From Streptomyces sp. DSM 15324 (lineage in GTDB: Bacteria; Actinomycetota; Actinomycetes; Streptomycetales; Streptomycetaceae): a stretch of DNA of 64,000 nt. Location of the stretch: the NCBI RefSeq assembly GCF_001514285.1, contig NZ_KQ949035.1, forward strand, positions 1 through 64,000, given 5' to 3'. Both the position numbers and the translations under genes were made by a program. A model generated the notes under the pieces. It was not told where the DNA came from and ran no database searches. It saw only the letters and a list, made by a program, of their open reading frames with translations. Of this stretch, positions 18,430 to 27,213 are shown in pieces. Numbering within the stretch: position 1 is the stretch's first letter; every line of letters starts with the position of its first letter.

Positions 18430-19545
18430 TCAGACCCCCACGAGCGCGGTCATGCCGAGGTGACCCCGGGCCAGCTCCAGGTTCCGGGTCACCCGCTCAC
18501 GGTGTTCGGCGGGCAGCCGGCCGCTCTCCAGGAGGCGTTCGCAGCAGTCCCTGCACTCCTCGTACTCGCCCACCCAGTAGGCGGCCACGGCGAGTTCGTC
18601 GAGCGCCTGCCATTCGTACCAGCCGGGTTCGACGAGCAGGTCGTCCTGCGGGAAGGGGATGCGGGCCGCCTGACGGGCGAACAGGTGGGCGAGCGGCCAG
18701 CGCGGGCCGTTGGTGCGGCACAGCCGCGCCAGGTCGCCGACGGCCTCCGCCCGTGAGGGCCGGGTCTCGTACGCACGGAGGTAGCGGTCCATCACCTGCG
18801 TCCAGGGCCGCTCCAGACTCTCCGCGAGCCGCGCGGCCCAGAGGCGGGCGCAGTAGGTCTCCTCCTCCTCACCTCCCATGTCGGCTCGGCGGTCGTAGGC
18901 GTCGAGCGCCCGCTCCAGTTCACCGGCGTCGCGCAGGCTCTGACCGAGGTAGAAGGCGTAGCGGGCGTTCCCGGGTTCGTCGAGCAGGGCCTGCTCCAGG
19001 ATCTGCGCGTCGCGAAGGTACTTCGCCCGTGTGCCCTCCTTCCTGAGGCGGCCGCCGCCCCCGAGGATGACCATCTCGGCGCCTGCGAGAGTCCCCAGGC
19101 TGTACCGCGAGCCACAGTCGATGTACTCGTGCAGGACACCGCGGTAGCGCCACGGCAGGCGCGTCGAGACCAGGGCCGGCCGCCAATAGCGGAAGGGACC
19201 GTACCGGATGTCGACGCGGTACGCGTCCTCGGTCAGCTCCGGCATACGGAAGCGGGGCTCGAGTGTCATGACGTCGTCCGCGTCCACGAAGAGGAGGTAG
19301 TCCGCGCCGACCCGGGCGAGTTCGATCGCCTCGGTGCGGCTCCCGTCGTACCCCTTCCAGGGGCGCTCGTGCAGCTCCCCCGGCAGGTCCCGGTAGGTCT
19401 CGCGGATGACGTCCTGCGTGCCGTCGGTCGAGCCCGTGTCGACGACGACCCAGCGGTCGATCATGGGGCGTACGGATTCGAGGCACCGGCGGATCACCGG
19501 GGCCTCGTCCTTGACGATCATGTTCAGGCAGACCGTGGGACGCAC
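18430..19545 (-). CDS. family 2 glycosyltransferase with TPR-like C-terminus
   Basis: A 371-residue inverting glycosyltransferase. The start (VCLNMIVKDEAPVIRRCLES), VVVDTGSTDGTQDVI and LLFVDADDVM (DxD-type metal site near residue 88) match the SunS/WaaE-like branch of GT2. The C-terminal 170 residues are helical with TPR-like repeats (ARYAFYLGQSLRDAGELERA), a combination known from peptide or protein glycosyltransferases such as SunS, so the acceptor could be a protein. It lies 159 nt downstream of the collagen-like gene on the same strand; that gap contains a hairpin. Confidence 0.85.
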   Translation of the reverse strand: MRPTVCLNMIVKDEAPVIRRCLESVRPMIDRWVVVDTGSTDGTQDVIRETYRDLPGELHERPWKGYDGSRTEAIELARVGADYLLFVDADDVMTLEPRFRMPELTEDAYRVDIRYGPFRYWRPALVSTRLPWRYRGVLHEYIDCGSRYSLGTLAGAEMVILGGGGRLRKEGTRAKYLRDAQILEQALLDEPGNARYAFYLGQSLRDAGELERALDAYDRRADMGGEEEETYCARLWAARLAESLERPWTQVMDRYLRAYETRPSRAEAVGDLARLCRTNGPRWPLAHLFARQAARIPFPQDDLLVEPGWYEWQALDELAVAAYWVGEYEECRDCCERLLESGRLPAEHRERVTRNLELARGHLGMTALVGV

Positions 19546-19615
19546 GAGTCCTCCAGGAAGGGGGCCGGGGGCAGCAGGTCAGGAGGCCCGACAGGGACAG
19601 CGGGCGACGAGGGCG

Positions 19616-19653
19616 ACGGCGCCCCACGAGGCCGTTGCCCCACGGGGCGCCGT
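19616..19653 (-). terminator. hairpin after the collagen-like gene
   Basis: A 10-bp perfect stem, ACGGCGCCCC at 19616-19625 pairing with GGGGCGCCGT at 19644-19653, with an 18-nt loop. It lies about 50 nt beyond the stop of the collagen-like gene in its reading direction and before the glycosyltransferase start. There is no T-run, as is usual in this GC range. Confidence 0.5.
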
Positions 19654-19704
19654 CACTCTGCTCCAGGCGAGGTGGACGGCTGGACCGCACACCTCACCGG
19701 CACG

Positions 19705-20517
19705 TCACGGCAGGTCGACGCAGATCGCGAAGGCAGTGATCCCGTTGCCGTCGCCGTTCTGGGTGGCCTGCCACCCCGTGGCCGCAGCACCCACGGCGCC
19801 GACCGGCTGGCTGGACAGCCGCGAGCCGTTGCCCGCGATGAAGCCGCCACCTGTGGCGATGTCCCCGGGCAGGCAGTTGGCGGTCGCCGTGTTGCCCGGT
19901 GCACCGGAGAACGCGGCCACGATGTAGGTGCTCAGGCCCGCGGGGCCAGTCGCACCCTGAGCACCCTGAGCACCCTGCGCGCCCTGGGCTCCTTGCGCAC
20001 CCTGAGCACCCTGCGCACCCTGAGCTCCCTGGGCTCCCTGGGCTCCCTGCGCTCCCTGAGCGCCCTGCACACCCGTGCCGCCGGTCTCGCCCGCAGCACC
20101 CTGGGGTCCTTGCGCACCCTGGGCACCCTGAGCGCCCTGGGCACCCTGCGGCCCAGGCTTTCCTGGCTTGCCGGGCCTGCCCGGGTGGCCCTTGGGGCCC
20201 TGCGGGCCTCTGGGGCCCTGGGGTCCTCGGGCGCCCTGCTGGTGGTGGGGGTCGCGGTCGCTGCCGGCCGTGGGGCCGCCGTACGACTGCACCGGTGCCC
20301 GGCCGTCGGAACCGGCGCGGCGGATCGCGTCGGCCACGGCCGCCTCGGACACCCCCTCGGGAACCTTCTGCATGACCAGACGACCGGCGTCCGGCCGCTG
20401 CATCGCGTCGGCGATGGCCACCGTGCTGGGAATCACGCTCAGTGCCACCGCGGCCGCGCCCGTCGTCACCATCGTGACGGATTTCAGGCGCGCCATTCGG
20501 ATCGTTCTACGGTTCAA
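19705..20517 (-). CDS. collagen-like exported or surface protein
   Basis: About 270 residues. A TTG start is preferred because GAGGAAGG ends 5 nt upstream; an in-frame GTG 15 nt earlier would place that SD inside the gene, and an ATG lies 21 nt later. A hydrophobic N-terminal segment (VTMVTTGAAAVALSVIPS) is a signal or membrane anchor. After about 60 residues come roughly 34 Gly-x-y triplets: first Pro/Lys/Arg-rich (GPKGHPGRPGKPGKPGPQ), then a uniform run of Gly-Ala-Gln with one GETGGTG interruption. The C-terminal 75 residues form a globular cap with two cysteines (ATANCLPGDIATGGGFIAGN; AFAICVDLP), similar to caps of other streptomycete collagen-like proteins. The neighbouring glycosyltransferases and deoxysugar genes suggest that it may be glycosylated. 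Confidence 0.85.
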   Translation of the reverse strand: MNRRTIRMARLKSVTMVTTGAAAVALSVIPSTVAIADAMQRPDAGRLVMQKVPEGVSEAAVADAIRRAGSDGRAPVQSYGGPTAGSDRDPHHQQGARGPQGPRGPQGPKGHPGRPGKPGKPGPQGAQGAQGAQGAQGPQGAAGETGGTGVQGAQGAQGAQGAQGAQGAQGAQGAQGAQGAQGAQGAQGATGPAGLSTYIVAAFSGAPGNTATANCLPGDIATGGGFIAGNGSRLSSQPVGAVGAAATGWQATQNGDGNGITAFAICVDLP

Positions 20518-20666
20518 GAGAACCTTCCTCACGTTGGACGGGAATCAGACGGCGGCGCGCACTTCGCGTGCATCGGCCCCGCCGTGAACAACCTCATCCC
20601 TTCCACCGCTATGAAAAGATGACGAATCGAGGACCCGTCTCGACCACGAGGATCACCCGAGCGGCG

Positions 20667-21254
20667 TCACAGACTGCCGCGGAAGGCCACGCATTCCTCG
20701 AAGGACGGCAGCAGCCCCCGCCGCTCGGCCTCCGCCAGGGTCGGCGCCGCCGCGTCCTTGGCGGAGAGGACCGGGGTGAGGTCGTCGGGCCACGCGATCG
20801 CCAGGGCCGGGTCGAGCGGGTCGATCCCGAATTCGCGGTCCGGTGCGTATCCCCGCGAACAGAGGTAGACGACGGTGGAATGGTCCTCCAGCGCCATGAA
20901 GGCGTGACCGAGTCCCTCCGAGAGATAGACGCAGCGGTGTGTCGTGTCGTCCAGCCGTACCGCCTCCCACTTGCCGAAGGTCGGGGAACCCACGCGGATG
21001 TCGACCACCACGTCGAGGACGGCGCCGCCGACGCATGTGACGAGCTTCGCCTGGCCGGGCGGGACGGCCGCGGCGTGGACACCGCGGAGCGTCCCGCGCA
21101 CCGAGCGGGAGCAGTTCGCCTGCTCGAAGGTGAACGCGTGCCCGACGGCCGCGCGGAAGGTCTCGCTCCTGAACCACTCGTGGAAGCGGCCCCGGTCGTC
21201 CGCGAACACCCGGGGCGTGTCCACCCACGCCCCTTCGATCCCGAGCGCTCTCAT
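20667..21254 (-). CDS. rfbC: dTDP-4-keto-6-deoxyhexose 3,5-epimerase (RmlC-type)
   Basis: A 195-residue cupin epimerase. Motifs of the family: GRFHEWFRSETFR, QANCSRSVRGTLRGVH with the catalytic His, DVVVDIRVGSPTFGKW, YLSEGLGHAF and YLCSRGYAP with the catalytic Tyr. The enzyme converts dTDP-4-keto-6-deoxyglucose towards dTDP-4-keto-rhamnose; the SRGYAP and HPLDP-like ending also fits 3- or 5-epimerases of secondary-metabolite deoxysugars, so rhamnose is probable but not certain. Its ATG overlaps the RmlA stop by 4 nt, so the two are translationally coupled. RmlB and RmlD are not in the window. Confidence 0.85.
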   Translation of the reverse strand: MRALGIEGAWVDTPRVFADDRGRFHEWFRSETFRAAVGHAFTFEQANCSRSVRGTLRGVHAAAVPPGQAKLVTCVGGAVLDVVVDIRVGSPTFGKWEAVRLDDTTHRCVYLSEGLGHAFMALEDHSTVVYLCSRGYAPDREFGIDPLDPALAIAWPDDLTPVLSAKDAAAPTLAEAERRGLLPSFEECVAFRGSL

Positions 21255-22192
21255 GGGCTCACCTTTCTCGTGCTCACCTTTCTCGCACCGCCGAGCCCCC
21301 GGTCCGGCCGGGCCGGGACGAGGGGCCGGCCGTCCTCCAGCAGCGCCAGCAGATAGTGGCCGTATCCGCTCTTCAGCAGCGGCCGGGCCAGTTCGCGCAG
21401 CCGGTCGTCGTCGATCAGTCCGGCCCGCCAGACCGCCTCCTCGACACAGCCGACCTTGAAGCCCTGGCGTTCCTCGATGACCCGGACGAACTCCGAGGCC
21501 TGCACCAGGGAGGCGAACGTCCCGGTGTCCAGCCAGGCGGTGCCCCGGTCGAGCCGGGTGACCTGGAGTTCGCCCGCCTCCAGATAGACGCGGTTGAGAT
21601 CGGTGATCTCCAACTCGCCCCGGGCGCTGGGCCGCAGGGCGCGGGCGATGTCGACGGCGCGATGGTCGTAGAAGTACAGGCCGGGGACGGCGTAGCGGGA
21701 CCGGGGGCGGGCCGGTTTCTCCTCCAGGGAGACCGCACGGCCGCGGTCGTCGAACTCCACCACGCCGTACGCCGAGGGGTTCGCGACCTGGTAGGCGAAC
21801 ACCCGGCCGCCCACCGGATCCTCGTGCCGGGCCAGCCGGGTGCCGAGTCCGCTGCCGTGGAAGATGTTGTCGCCCAGAATGAGGGCGACGGATTCCCCGC
21901 CGAGGAATTCGGCGCCCAGCACGAATGCGTGGGCGATGCCTTCCGGGCGTTTCTGCACCCCGTATTCCAGCCGCAGGCCGAGATGGCTTCCGTCACCGAG
22001 CAGCCGACGGAACTGGCCCTGGTCCTCGGGCGTGGTGATGACGAGGATCTCCCGGACGCCGGCCATCACCAGCGTGGACAGGGGGTAATAGACCATGGGT
22101 TTGTCGAAGACCGGCAGCAGTTGTTTCGACACCGAACGAGTCAAGGGCCACAGTCGCGAGCCGGTCCCTCCGGCCAAAAGGATTCCGCGCAC
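21251..22192 (-). CDS. rfbA: glucose-1-phosphate thymidylyltransferase (RmlA-type)
   Basis: A 313-residue nucleotidyltransferase making dTDP-glucose from dTTP and glucose-1-phosphate, the first step of dTDP-deoxysugar synthesis. The signature GILLAGGTGSRLWPLTRSVS is at the N-terminus, followed by KQLLPVFDKPMVYYPLS, ILGDNIFHGSGLG with the metal-binding Asp, and VSLEEKPARPRSRYAV. Length fits the short RmlA class. It is first in a two-gene operon with the epimerase. The gap to the hydrogenase genes upstream contains a strong hairpin, so it is probably transcribed separately. Confidence 0.92.
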   Translation of the reverse strand: MRGILLAGGTGSRLWPLTRSVSKQLLPVFDKPMVYYPLSTLVMAGVREILVITTPEDQGQFRRLLGDGSHLGLRLEYGVQKRPEGIAHAFVLGAEFLGGESVALILGDNIFHGSGLGTRLARHEDPVGGRVFAYQVANPSAYGVVEFDDRGRAVSLEEKPARPRSRYAVPGLYFYDHRAVDIARALRPSARGELEITDLNRVYLEAGELQVTRLDRGTAWLDTGTFASLVQASEFVRVIEERQGFKVGCVEEAVWRAGLIDDDRLRELARPLLKSGYGHYLLALLEDGRPLVPARPDRGLGGARKVSTRKVSP

Positions 22193-22269
22193 GGGATCAC
22201 CCTAGGCCAGCTATCCGGTCATATCGGTTTTTAACACGTTTTACGGCGTGGGCAGGGTATTCGGGCTCC

Positions 22270-22304
22270 CGGCGGAGGACCACCAGGCGGGTGGTCCTCC
22301 GCCG
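22270..22304 (-). terminator. strong hairpin ending the hydrogenase-maturation operon
   Basis: A perfect 14-bp stem: CGGCGGAGGACCAC at 22270-22283 pairs with GTGGTCCTCCGCCG at 22291-22304, loop of 7 nt. It starts 7 nt after the hypE stop in reading direction and separates the hyp genes from rfbA. Confidence 0.8.
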
Positions 22305-22310
22305 AACGGG

Positions 22311-23384
22311 TCAGCAGATGCGGGGCAGTTGCTCCCCGATCGGCAGGTCGACGACCCGCGTGCCGCCCAGCCCGGTGCGCGCCACGACCATGCCGGGGTG
22401 GGCCTCCACGGCCTCGCCGACGATCACGGCGTCCCGACCGAGCGGATGGGCCCGCATCGCCGCGAGGACCGCGTCGGCGTGCTCGCGTGGCACGAAGGCC
22501 ACGAGCTTGCCCTCGTTGGCGATGTACAGGGGGTCCAGACCGAGGATGGCGCAGGCGTTGGCCACGGCCGGTGGGACCGGGACGGCGCGTTCGGTGAGGA
22601 CCACCCCGGTGCCGGAGGCCGCCGCGATCTCGTTGAGCGCGGCGGCCAGGCCACCCCGGGTGGGGTCGCGCAGCGCGTGCAGGTCCGGGGTGACGGCGAG
22701 CATGGCCTCGACCAGGCCGCCGAGCGGCGCGCAGTCGCTGGCGATCTCCACCCCGAACTCCAGGCCCTCCCGGACGCTCATGATCGCCACACCGTGGACG
22801 CCGATGGCACCGCTGACGATCACGACGTCCCCGGGGACGACCCGCTGCGGCCGCAGGTCGACGCCCGCCGGGACGACCCCGATGCCGGCCGTGTTGACGA
22901 AGATCCCGTCGCCGTGGCCGGCCTCCACCACCTTGGTGTCCCCCGTGGCCACCTCCACCCCGGCGGTGCGCGCGGCCGCGCCCATCGCCTCGGCGACCCG
23001 GGTGACGGTGTCGAGTTCGACGCCCTCCTCCAGGATGAACCCGCAGGAGAGGTAGGCGGCGCGGGCGCCGCTCATGGCGAGGTCGTTGACGGTGCCGTTG
23101 ACCGCCAGGTCGCCGATGCTGCCGCCGGGGAAGAAGAGGGGGCGCACCACGTAGGAGTCGGTGGCGAAGGCCAGCCGCGCGCCGCCGAGGGAGAGCACGG
23201 CGGAGTCACCGAGCTGGGCGAGCGCCTCGCCGCCGTAGGCTGGGGCGAAGATCTGCTGGACGAGTTCGGCGGAGAGGACCCCGCCGCCGCCGTGGCCCAT
23301 CACGACCCGGGGCCGGTCGCGCAGGGGCGCCGGGCAGGTCCACCCCTCGATGTCCGGAGCGGGGAGATCGGTGGTGTCAGACAA
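22311..23384 (-). CDS. hypE: hydrogenase maturation protein HypE
   Basis: A 357-residue PurM-like enzyme that dehydrates the carbamoyl group passed from HypF into a thiocyanate on its C-terminal cysteine, the source of the active-site cyanide ligands. The C-terminus is GEQLPRIC, ending in the essential Cys. Family motifs include MGHGGGG near residue 33, ATDSYVVRPLFFPGGSIG, and RDPTRGGLAAALNE. The TTG start at 23384 is chosen because GGGAGG lies 9 nt upstream and because it overlaps the hypD stop by 8 nt, showing coupling. Last gene of the block. Confidence 0.93.
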   Translation of the reverse strand: MSDTTDLPAPDIEGWTCPAPLRDRPRVVMGHGGGGVLSAELVQQIFAPAYGGEALAQLGDSAVLSLGGARLAFATDSYVVRPLFFPGGSIGDLAVNGTVNDLAMSGARAAYLSCGFILEEGVELDTVTRVAEAMGAAARTAGVEVATGDTKVVEAGHGDGIFVNTAGIGVVPAGVDLRPQRVVPGDVVIVSGAIGVHGVAIMSVREGLEFGVEIASDCAPLGGLVEAMLAVTPDLHALRDPTRGGLAAALNEIAAASGTGVVLTERAVPVPPAVANACAILGLDPLYIANEGKLVAFVPREHADAVLAAMRAHPLGRDAVIVGEAVEAHPGMVVARTGLGGTRVVDLPIGEQLPRIC

Positions 23385-24507
23385 CGGGGGTCGCCTCCCG
23401 GACCGCAGCGGTGGCCGGCAGGTCCAGCCGGCGGTAGAGGTAGTACGCGGCGCAGGCGCCCTCACTGGAGACCATCGTGGCGCCCAGCGGGGTCCGCGGG
23501 GTGCACAGGGTGCCGAAGGCGGCGCACTCGTGCGGCTTGAGCAGCCCCTGGAGGACTTCCCCGCTGCGGCACTGAGCCGGTTCCTCCGTCCGGATGTCCT
23601 CCACGGAGAAGCGGTGCTCGGCGTCATGGTCGCGGTACTTCGGGGCCAGCCGCCAGCCGCTGCCGGGGATCACCCCGATGCCCCGCCAGGCGCGGTCGGT
23701 GACCTCGAAGACGTCCTCCAGCATGGCCCGAGCGGCCGGGTTGCCGTCCGGGCGGACGGCGCGGGCGTAGGCGTTGTCGACGGTGTGCTCACCGCGTTCC
23801 AGCTGCCGTACGGTCCGGCGTACGCCTTCGAGGATGTCGAGCGGCTCGAAGCCCGTCACGACGATCGGCACCCGGAAGCGCTCCGCCAGCTCGGGGTACT
23901 CCCCCGTGCCCATCACGCTGCACACGTGCCCGGCGGCGAGGAAGCCCTGCACCCGGCAGGTCGGCGAGGACATGATCGCCTCGATGGCGGGGGGCACCCG
24001 GACGTGCGAGACCAGCATGCTGAAGTTGCGGATGCCGAGTGTGCGGGCCTGGTGGACCGTCATGGCGTTGGGCGGCGCCGTCGTCTCGAAGCCGATGCCG
24101 AAGAACACCACCTCGCGGTCCGGGTTCTGCTGGGCGATCCGCAGGGCGTCGAGCGGTGAGTAGACCACGCGTACGTCCCCGCCCTCGCCGCGCACCTGGA
24201 ACAGGTCCCGGCCGGTGCCGGGCACCCGCAGCATGTCGCCGAAGGAACAGAAGATCACCTGGGGGCGGGAGGCGATCTCCAGCGCCTTGTCGATGACCTC
24301 CAACGGGGTCACACAGACGGGGCAGCCCGGACCGTGGATCAACTCGACCTGCTCGGGCAGGAGTTGGTCGATGCCGTGCCGGATGATGCTGTGGGTCTGG
24401 CCGCCGCACACCTCCATCAGCGCCCAGGGCCGGGTGACCGTGGCGTGGATGTCGTCGAGGAGCCGGCGGGCGAGGTCGGGGTCCTGGAACTCGTCGATGT
24501 ACCTCAC
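23377..24507 (-). CDS. hypD: hydrogenase maturation protein HypD
   Basis: A 376-residue iron-sulfur protein that, with HypC, forms the scaffold on which Fe(CN)2(CO) is assembled. Conserved motifs: VCGGQTHSIIRHG, HGPGCPVCVTP, GFETTAPPNA, GHVCSVMGTGEYPEL and the C-terminal CRSGEVLQGLLKPHECAAFG for the [4Fe-4S] cluster. The GTG start overlaps the hypC stop by 4 nt (GTGA). A longer upstream frame is only the antisense-like continuation through hypC and was not used. Confidence 0.94.
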   Translation of the reverse strand: MRYIDEFQDPDLARRLLDDIHATVTRPWALMEVCGGQTHSIIRHGIDQLLPEQVELIHGPGCPVCVTPLEVIDKALEIASRPQVIFCSFGDMLRVPGTGRDLFQVRGEGGDVRVVYSPLDALRIAQQNPDREVVFFGIGFETTAPPNAMTVHQARTLGIRNFSMLVSHVRVPPAIEAIMSSPTCRVQGFLAAGHVCSVMGTGEYPELAERFRVPIVVTGFEPLDILEGVRRTVRQLERGEHTVDNAYARAVRPDGNPAARAMLEDVFEVTDRAWRGIGVIPGSGWRLAPKYRDHDAEHRFSVEDIRTEEPAQCRSGEVLQGLLKPHECAAFGTLCTPRTPLGATMVSSEGACAAYYLYRRLDLPATAAVREATPVV

Positions 24508-24806
24508 TGCCCCGCCTCCCGTACGACGTCCCGGCCCGCCTCGGCCGCCGCCATCTCCCAGGCGTCGCCGAACTCCTCCTGGAGCATGCCGAGTTCGGCG
24601 AAAAGCTCCAGGGTCTGCCGGGCCGACTCCTCGTCCAGCCGCTGCAGGGCGAACCCGACGTGGACGATGGCGTACTCGCCGACCCGGAGGTCGGGCAGGT
24701 ACTCCAGGCACACCTCCTTGACGACGCCGCCGAAGTCGACGGTGGCCATCCGGGTGCCGTCGCGTTCCTCGATGTCGAGCACTTTGCCGGGTACCGCCAG
24801 GCACAT
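24504..24806 (-). CDS. hypC: hydrogenase maturation chaperone HypC
   Basis: A 100-residue chaperone that carries the Fe(CN)2(CO) unit with HypD and delivers it to the large subunit. It begins MCLAVPGKVLDIEE, with the essential Cys2 and the MCLxxPxxV family signature, followed by VDFGGVVKEVCLEY and VGEYAIVHVGFALQ. Slightly longer than the 75-95 residues common in the family, with an Ala/Glu-rich tail. It is 25 nt downstream of hypF and overlaps hypD. Confidence 0.93.
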   Translation of the reverse strand: MCLAVPGKVLDIEERDGTRMATVDFGGVVKEVCLEYLPDLRVGEYAIVHVGFALQRLDEESARQTLELFAELGMLQEEFGDAWEMAAAEAGRDVVREAGQ

Positions 24807-24831
24807 GGGCCTCTCCTCGCTGTGGATGGGG

Positions 24832-27213
24832 TCAGTCGGTGGGTGTCGTCCGCGCGGCCACCATCAGCTGGCCCAGCGCCAGGCCCCCGTCGCCCGGCGG
24901 CACCAGACGGTGCCGCAGGACCGTGAAGCCGTCCTCGCGCAGCGCGGCGGAACAGGCCGTGGACAACAGCGTGTTGACGAACACGCCGCCGGTGAGGGCG
25001 ACCGTGTCGAGACCGTGGCGGTCCCGGGCCAGCGCGCACATGCGGCGCACCAGAGCGGCCACGCCCCGGTGGAAGCGGGCCGCGACCGTGCCCGCCGTGT
25101 GCCCGGCGCGCAGGTCGCGGACGACGGCCGCGAGGACGGGCGCGGGATCGGCCCGTACGGCCCCGCCCTCACCCGGCCCGGGTTCGCACAGGGCGAAGTC
25201 GTAGGCGGTGCGGTCCGCGGCGGGCGCGTGCAGGGCGGCCGCCTCCAGCTCGACGGCGGCCTGCGCCTCGTACCCGGCCTCCTGGCAGACCCCGGCGAGG
25301 GAGGACACCGCGTCGAAGAGGCGACCCATGCTGGAGGTGGGGACACAGTGCAGTCCGCGCTCCAACTGCTTTTCCAGGATGCCGAGTTCGTCGGGCGGGC
25401 AGGCCGCGGTACAGGGCAGGTCGGCCGAGCGGTCGAGGCCCGCGGCCCGCAGGTGGGACAGCGCCATGCGGTACGGGCGGCGCACCGCGGCGTCGCCGCC
25501 GGGCAGCGGAACGTACGCGAGGTGCCCGAAGCGGGTGAAGCCGTCGTAGTCGGCGAGCAGGAACTCCCCGCCCCACACCGCCCCGTCGTCACCGTGGCCG
25601 GTGCCGTCGAAGGCGACCCCGATCACCCGACGGGTGCCGTCGAGACCGTGCTCGGCCATCGCGGCGGCGACATGGGCGTGGTGGTGCTGGACCCGGGTCA
25701 CGGGCCGCCCGCCGGCGGTGCGGGCGGCCCAGCCGGCGGAGCGGTAGCCGGGGTGCCGGTCGGCGGCCAGGAGCCCGGGCCGTACGCCGGTGATCGACTC
25801 CAGCTGGCCCACCGCGCCCTCGAACGCGCCCTGGGTGCGCAGGTCGTCCATGTCGCCGATGTGCGCCGACAGCCAGGCCTTGCGGCCGGCTCCGAGACAG
25901 AAGGCGTTCTTCAGGTCCCCGCCGACGGCGAGGGCGGGGCGGACGGGCAGCGGCAGGGCGACCGGCAGGGGCGCGTACCCGCGCGAGCGGCGGATCAGCA
26001 GGGGCTCGCTGTCGCAGACCCGGACCACGGAGTCGTCGCAGGGCACCTGGATCGGCCGGTCGTGGACGAGCCAGGCGTCGGCCAGGGGCGCGAGGCGCTC
26101 CAGGGCCTCGGTGTCGTCGGTGACGATCGGTTCCCCGGACACGTTGCCGCTGGTCATGACGAGCAGCCGGGGGCCGTCCGGATCGCCGGGCAGGCCCAGC
26201 AGCAGTTGGTGCAGGGGCGTGTACGGCAGCAGCACACCGAGGTCGGGGCTGCCGGGCGCGACGGCGTCGGCGGGCCGAAGGGCGCCCGGCGGGTACGCCG
26301 GGTCCGGGCGTCGCCGCAGCAGGACCACGGGCCGGACGCCGCCTTCGAGCAGGCACCGCTCCTCGGGGCCGATCCGCACGAGGTGCTCGACGTCGGCCGT
26401 CCCGCGGGCCATGACGGCGAAGGGCTTGTCGCCGCGCGCCTTGCGCCGGCGGAGCAGCGCGACGGCGGTCTCGTCGGTGGCGTCGCAGGCCAGGTGGTAG
26501 CCGCCGAGACCCTTCACGGCCAGGATCGCACCGCGGGCCAGCAGGGCCCGGGCCCCGGCGATCGGATCTTCCGACGCGCCCGGATCCCCCGACGCGCCCG
26601 GGGTGACCAGCCGCAGCCGTGGCCCGCAGGCCGGGCAGGCGACGGGCTGGGCGTGGAAGCGCCGGTCGGCCGGGTCGCCGTACTCCCGGGCGCAGTCGGC
26701 GCACAGGGGGAAGCCGGCCATGGTGGTGTGGGCCCGGTCGTAGGGGAGCCCGGTGACGATGGTGAAGCGGGGGCCGCAGTGGGTGCAGTTGACGAAGGGG
26801 TGGCGGTGGCGCCGGTCGGCGGGGTCGGCCAGTTCGGCGAGACAGTCGGCGCAGGTGGCGGTGTCCGGGGAGACGAGGGTGCGGGCCGGGCCGCCGGTGC
26901 GGGAGGCGAGGATGGTGAACGCCTCACCGCCCATGACGGGCACCTCCTGGTGGTGCACGGACTCCACCACGGCCAGCGGGGGCGCCTGGGGAGCGAGGCG
27001 TTCGCAGAACCGGGTCACGGCCGCGGCGCTGCCCTCGACCTCGGCGACGACGCCCTCCGGGGTGTTGGTGACATGTCCGACCAGGGCCAGTTCGGTGGCG
27101 AGGCCGTAGACGTACGGCCGGAAGCCCACGCCCTGCACCACCCCCCGGACGACGACCCGGCGGCGCAGCGGCCCGTCGCCGGTGACGACGTCCGGGGAGG
27201 CGGGAGCGGTCAC
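24832..27213 (-). CDS. hypF: carbamoyltransferase HypF
   Basis: A 793-residue multidomain enzyme that makes carbamoyl-AMP from carbamoyl phosphate and transfers the group to the HypE cysteine. Domains in order: acylphosphatase (VVVRGVVQGVGFRPYVYGLA, residues about 15-105), two zinc fingers (CADCLAELADP, CTHCGPRF, CADCAREYGDP, CPACGPRL, about 125-195), a YrdC-like domain (about 210-390, VKGLGGYHLACDA), and a Kae1-like C-terminal domain (VQHHHAHVAAAMAEH; GVAFDGTGHGDDGAVWGGE). The GTG start overlaps the hypB stop by 4 nt. Length is normal for the family. Confidence 0.94.
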   Translation of the reverse strand: MTAPASPDVVTGDGPLRRRVVVRGVVQGVGFRPYVYGLATELALVGHVTNTPEGVVAEVEGSAAAVTRFCERLAPQAPPLAVVESVHHQEVPVMGGEAFTILASRTGGPARTLVSPDTATCADCLAELADPADRRHRHPFVNCTHCGPRFTIVTGLPYDRAHTTMAGFPLCADCAREYGDPADRRFHAQPVACPACGPRLRLVTPGASGDPGASEDPIAGARALLARGAILAVKGLGGYHLACDATDETAVALLRRRKARGDKPFAVMARGTADVEHLVRIGPEERCLLEGGVRPVVLLRRRPDPAYPPGALRPADAVAPGSPDLGVLLPYTPLHQLLLGLPGDPDGPRLLVMTSGNVSGEPIVTDDTEALERLAPLADAWLVHDRPIQVPCDDSVVRVCDSEPLLIRRSRGYAPLPVALPLPVRPALAVGGDLKNAFCLGAGRKAWLSAHIGDMDDLRTQGAFEGAVGQLESITGVRPGLLAADRHPGYRSAGWAARTAGGRPVTRVQHHHAHVAAAMAEHGLDGTRRVIGVAFDGTGHGDDGAVWGGEFLLADYDGFTRFGHLAYVPLPGGDAAVRRPYRMALSHLRAAGLDRSADLPCTAACPPDELGILEKQLERGLHCVPTSSMGRLFDAVSSLAGVCQEAGYEAQAAVELEAAALHAPAADRTAYDFALCEPGPGEGGAVRADPAPVLAAVVRDLRAGHTAGTVAARFHRGVAALVRRMCALARDRHGLDTVALTGGVFVNTLLSTACSAALREDGFTVLRHRLVPPGDGGLALGQLMVAARTTPTD

